The translations under genes were made by a program, and so were the position numbers. 51,349 bases of DNA from SZUA-365 sp034002405 (GTDB lineage Bacteria; Bacteroidota; Ignavibacteria; SZUA-365). The notes below the pieces were generated by a model. That model saw only the letters and a program-made list of their open reading frames with translations, was not told the origin of the DNA and made no database searches. The stretch's first letter is position 1; each line of letters begins with the position of its first letter. Positions 51,189-51,349 of the stretch are shown here, piece by piece. Location: positions 1 through 51,349 of the forward strand of contig JAVFAS010000017.1 in assembly GCA_034002405.1 (NCBI GenBank). The letters are read 5' to 3'.

Positions 51189-51349
51189 TCAATTCGCGAA
51201 CCGGCCTTTCCAGTCGCTCCAGCTGGTTTCGTCCGCCAGCGGAAGATCCGTCCATCGCGTGATGCTCCAGATGGAATTGCGATCGGTGTGCAGGACGAAC
51301 TGCAGCGATCCGCGCACGGTTTCGCTGATGTTGGACACACCGTGACGGA
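51189..51349 (-). CDS. Partial gene, C-terminus of a lipoprotein-like protein
   Basis: Read on the minus strand from the window edge, this frame is open and ends at a TGA (51189-51191). It lacks a start because it begins outside the window. The visible 53 residues include GVSNISETVRGSLQFVLHTD and SIWSITRWTDLPL, which align in style with the last 50 residues of the lipoprotein at 50524-51054 (DGRVSLDLRREH, WKITQWRDES). The two are probably paralogues in tandem. No more can be said. Confidence 0.7.
   Translation of the reverse strand, partial: RHGVSNISETVRGSLQFVLHTDRNSIWSITRWTDLPLADETSWSDWKGRFAN

Overview
This window is a high-GC, gene-dense stretch from a Gram-negative bacterium of the Bacteroidota/Chlorobiota (FCB) superphylum. 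The evidence is an LptE-type LPS-assembly lipoprotein, a TonB-dependent receptor with an N-terminal carboxypeptidase-regulatory-like domain, and two secreted proteins ending in type IX secretion (FlgD-like) sorting domains. I cannot fix the phylum from sequence alone; a Kapabacteria- or Ignavibacteria-like lineage would fit. It looks like a metagenome scaffold: it holds a run of exactly 100 N flanked by two identical 127-bp copies. Both window ends cut genes.

Layout. 1-5.5 kb (+): a TPR/SPOR envelope protein, a sigma-54 activator without sensor domain, LptE, a processive-type family 2 glycosyltransferase, a TPR protein and an isochorismatase-fold hydrolase. 5.5-10.6 kb (-): an inactive/active pair of M16 peptidases, a HAD phosphatase and a PAP2-like membrane protein. 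10.7-13.3 kb (+): a large T9SS cargo protein. 13.3-28.2 kb (-): a nearly complete heme gene cluster, transcribed as ccsA/hemX-like, hemA, hemC, hemD, hemE, hemN, hemH, hemG, then (after a mazEF toxin-antitoxin pair on the other strand) hemB, a DUF480 protein, hemL, a eukaryotic-type UDP-glucose pyrophosphorylase and a small CxxCH heme-binding protein. Together these take glutamyl-tRNA to protoheme by the C5 and protoporphyrin routes and link it to cytochrome c maturation.

28.3-36.3 kb: a membrane-anchored AraC regulator, a TonB receptor, two hemerythrin-like proteins (one cytoplasmic, one exported, the latter downstream of a perfect FNR/DNR-like palindrome) and a T9SS-secreted clan GH-A glycosidase. 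36.3-36.7 kb: palindromic repeat elements and the assembly gap. 36.7-40.5 kb (-): a PLP decarboxylase, SurE, and an ECF sigma / anti-sigma / YbjQ operon. 40.6-46.5 kb (+): an exported cyclophilin with an insertion, a PPK2 kinase, an S9 peptidase and a membrane-anchored MutS-like ATPase. 46.6-51.3 kb: a truncated YefM-like antitoxin running into the antisense of recQ, RecQ, a YkvA protein, a roughly 520-bp stretch without a convincing gene, and two small related (lipo)proteins.

Two repeat habits stand out. One is a family of composite hairpin (REP-like) elements, one copy of which forms the last codons and stop of hemD. The other is a set of unrelated 12-21-bp tandem repeats, mostly between genes. 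No tRNA, rRNA, CRISPR array or complete insertion sequence was recognised.
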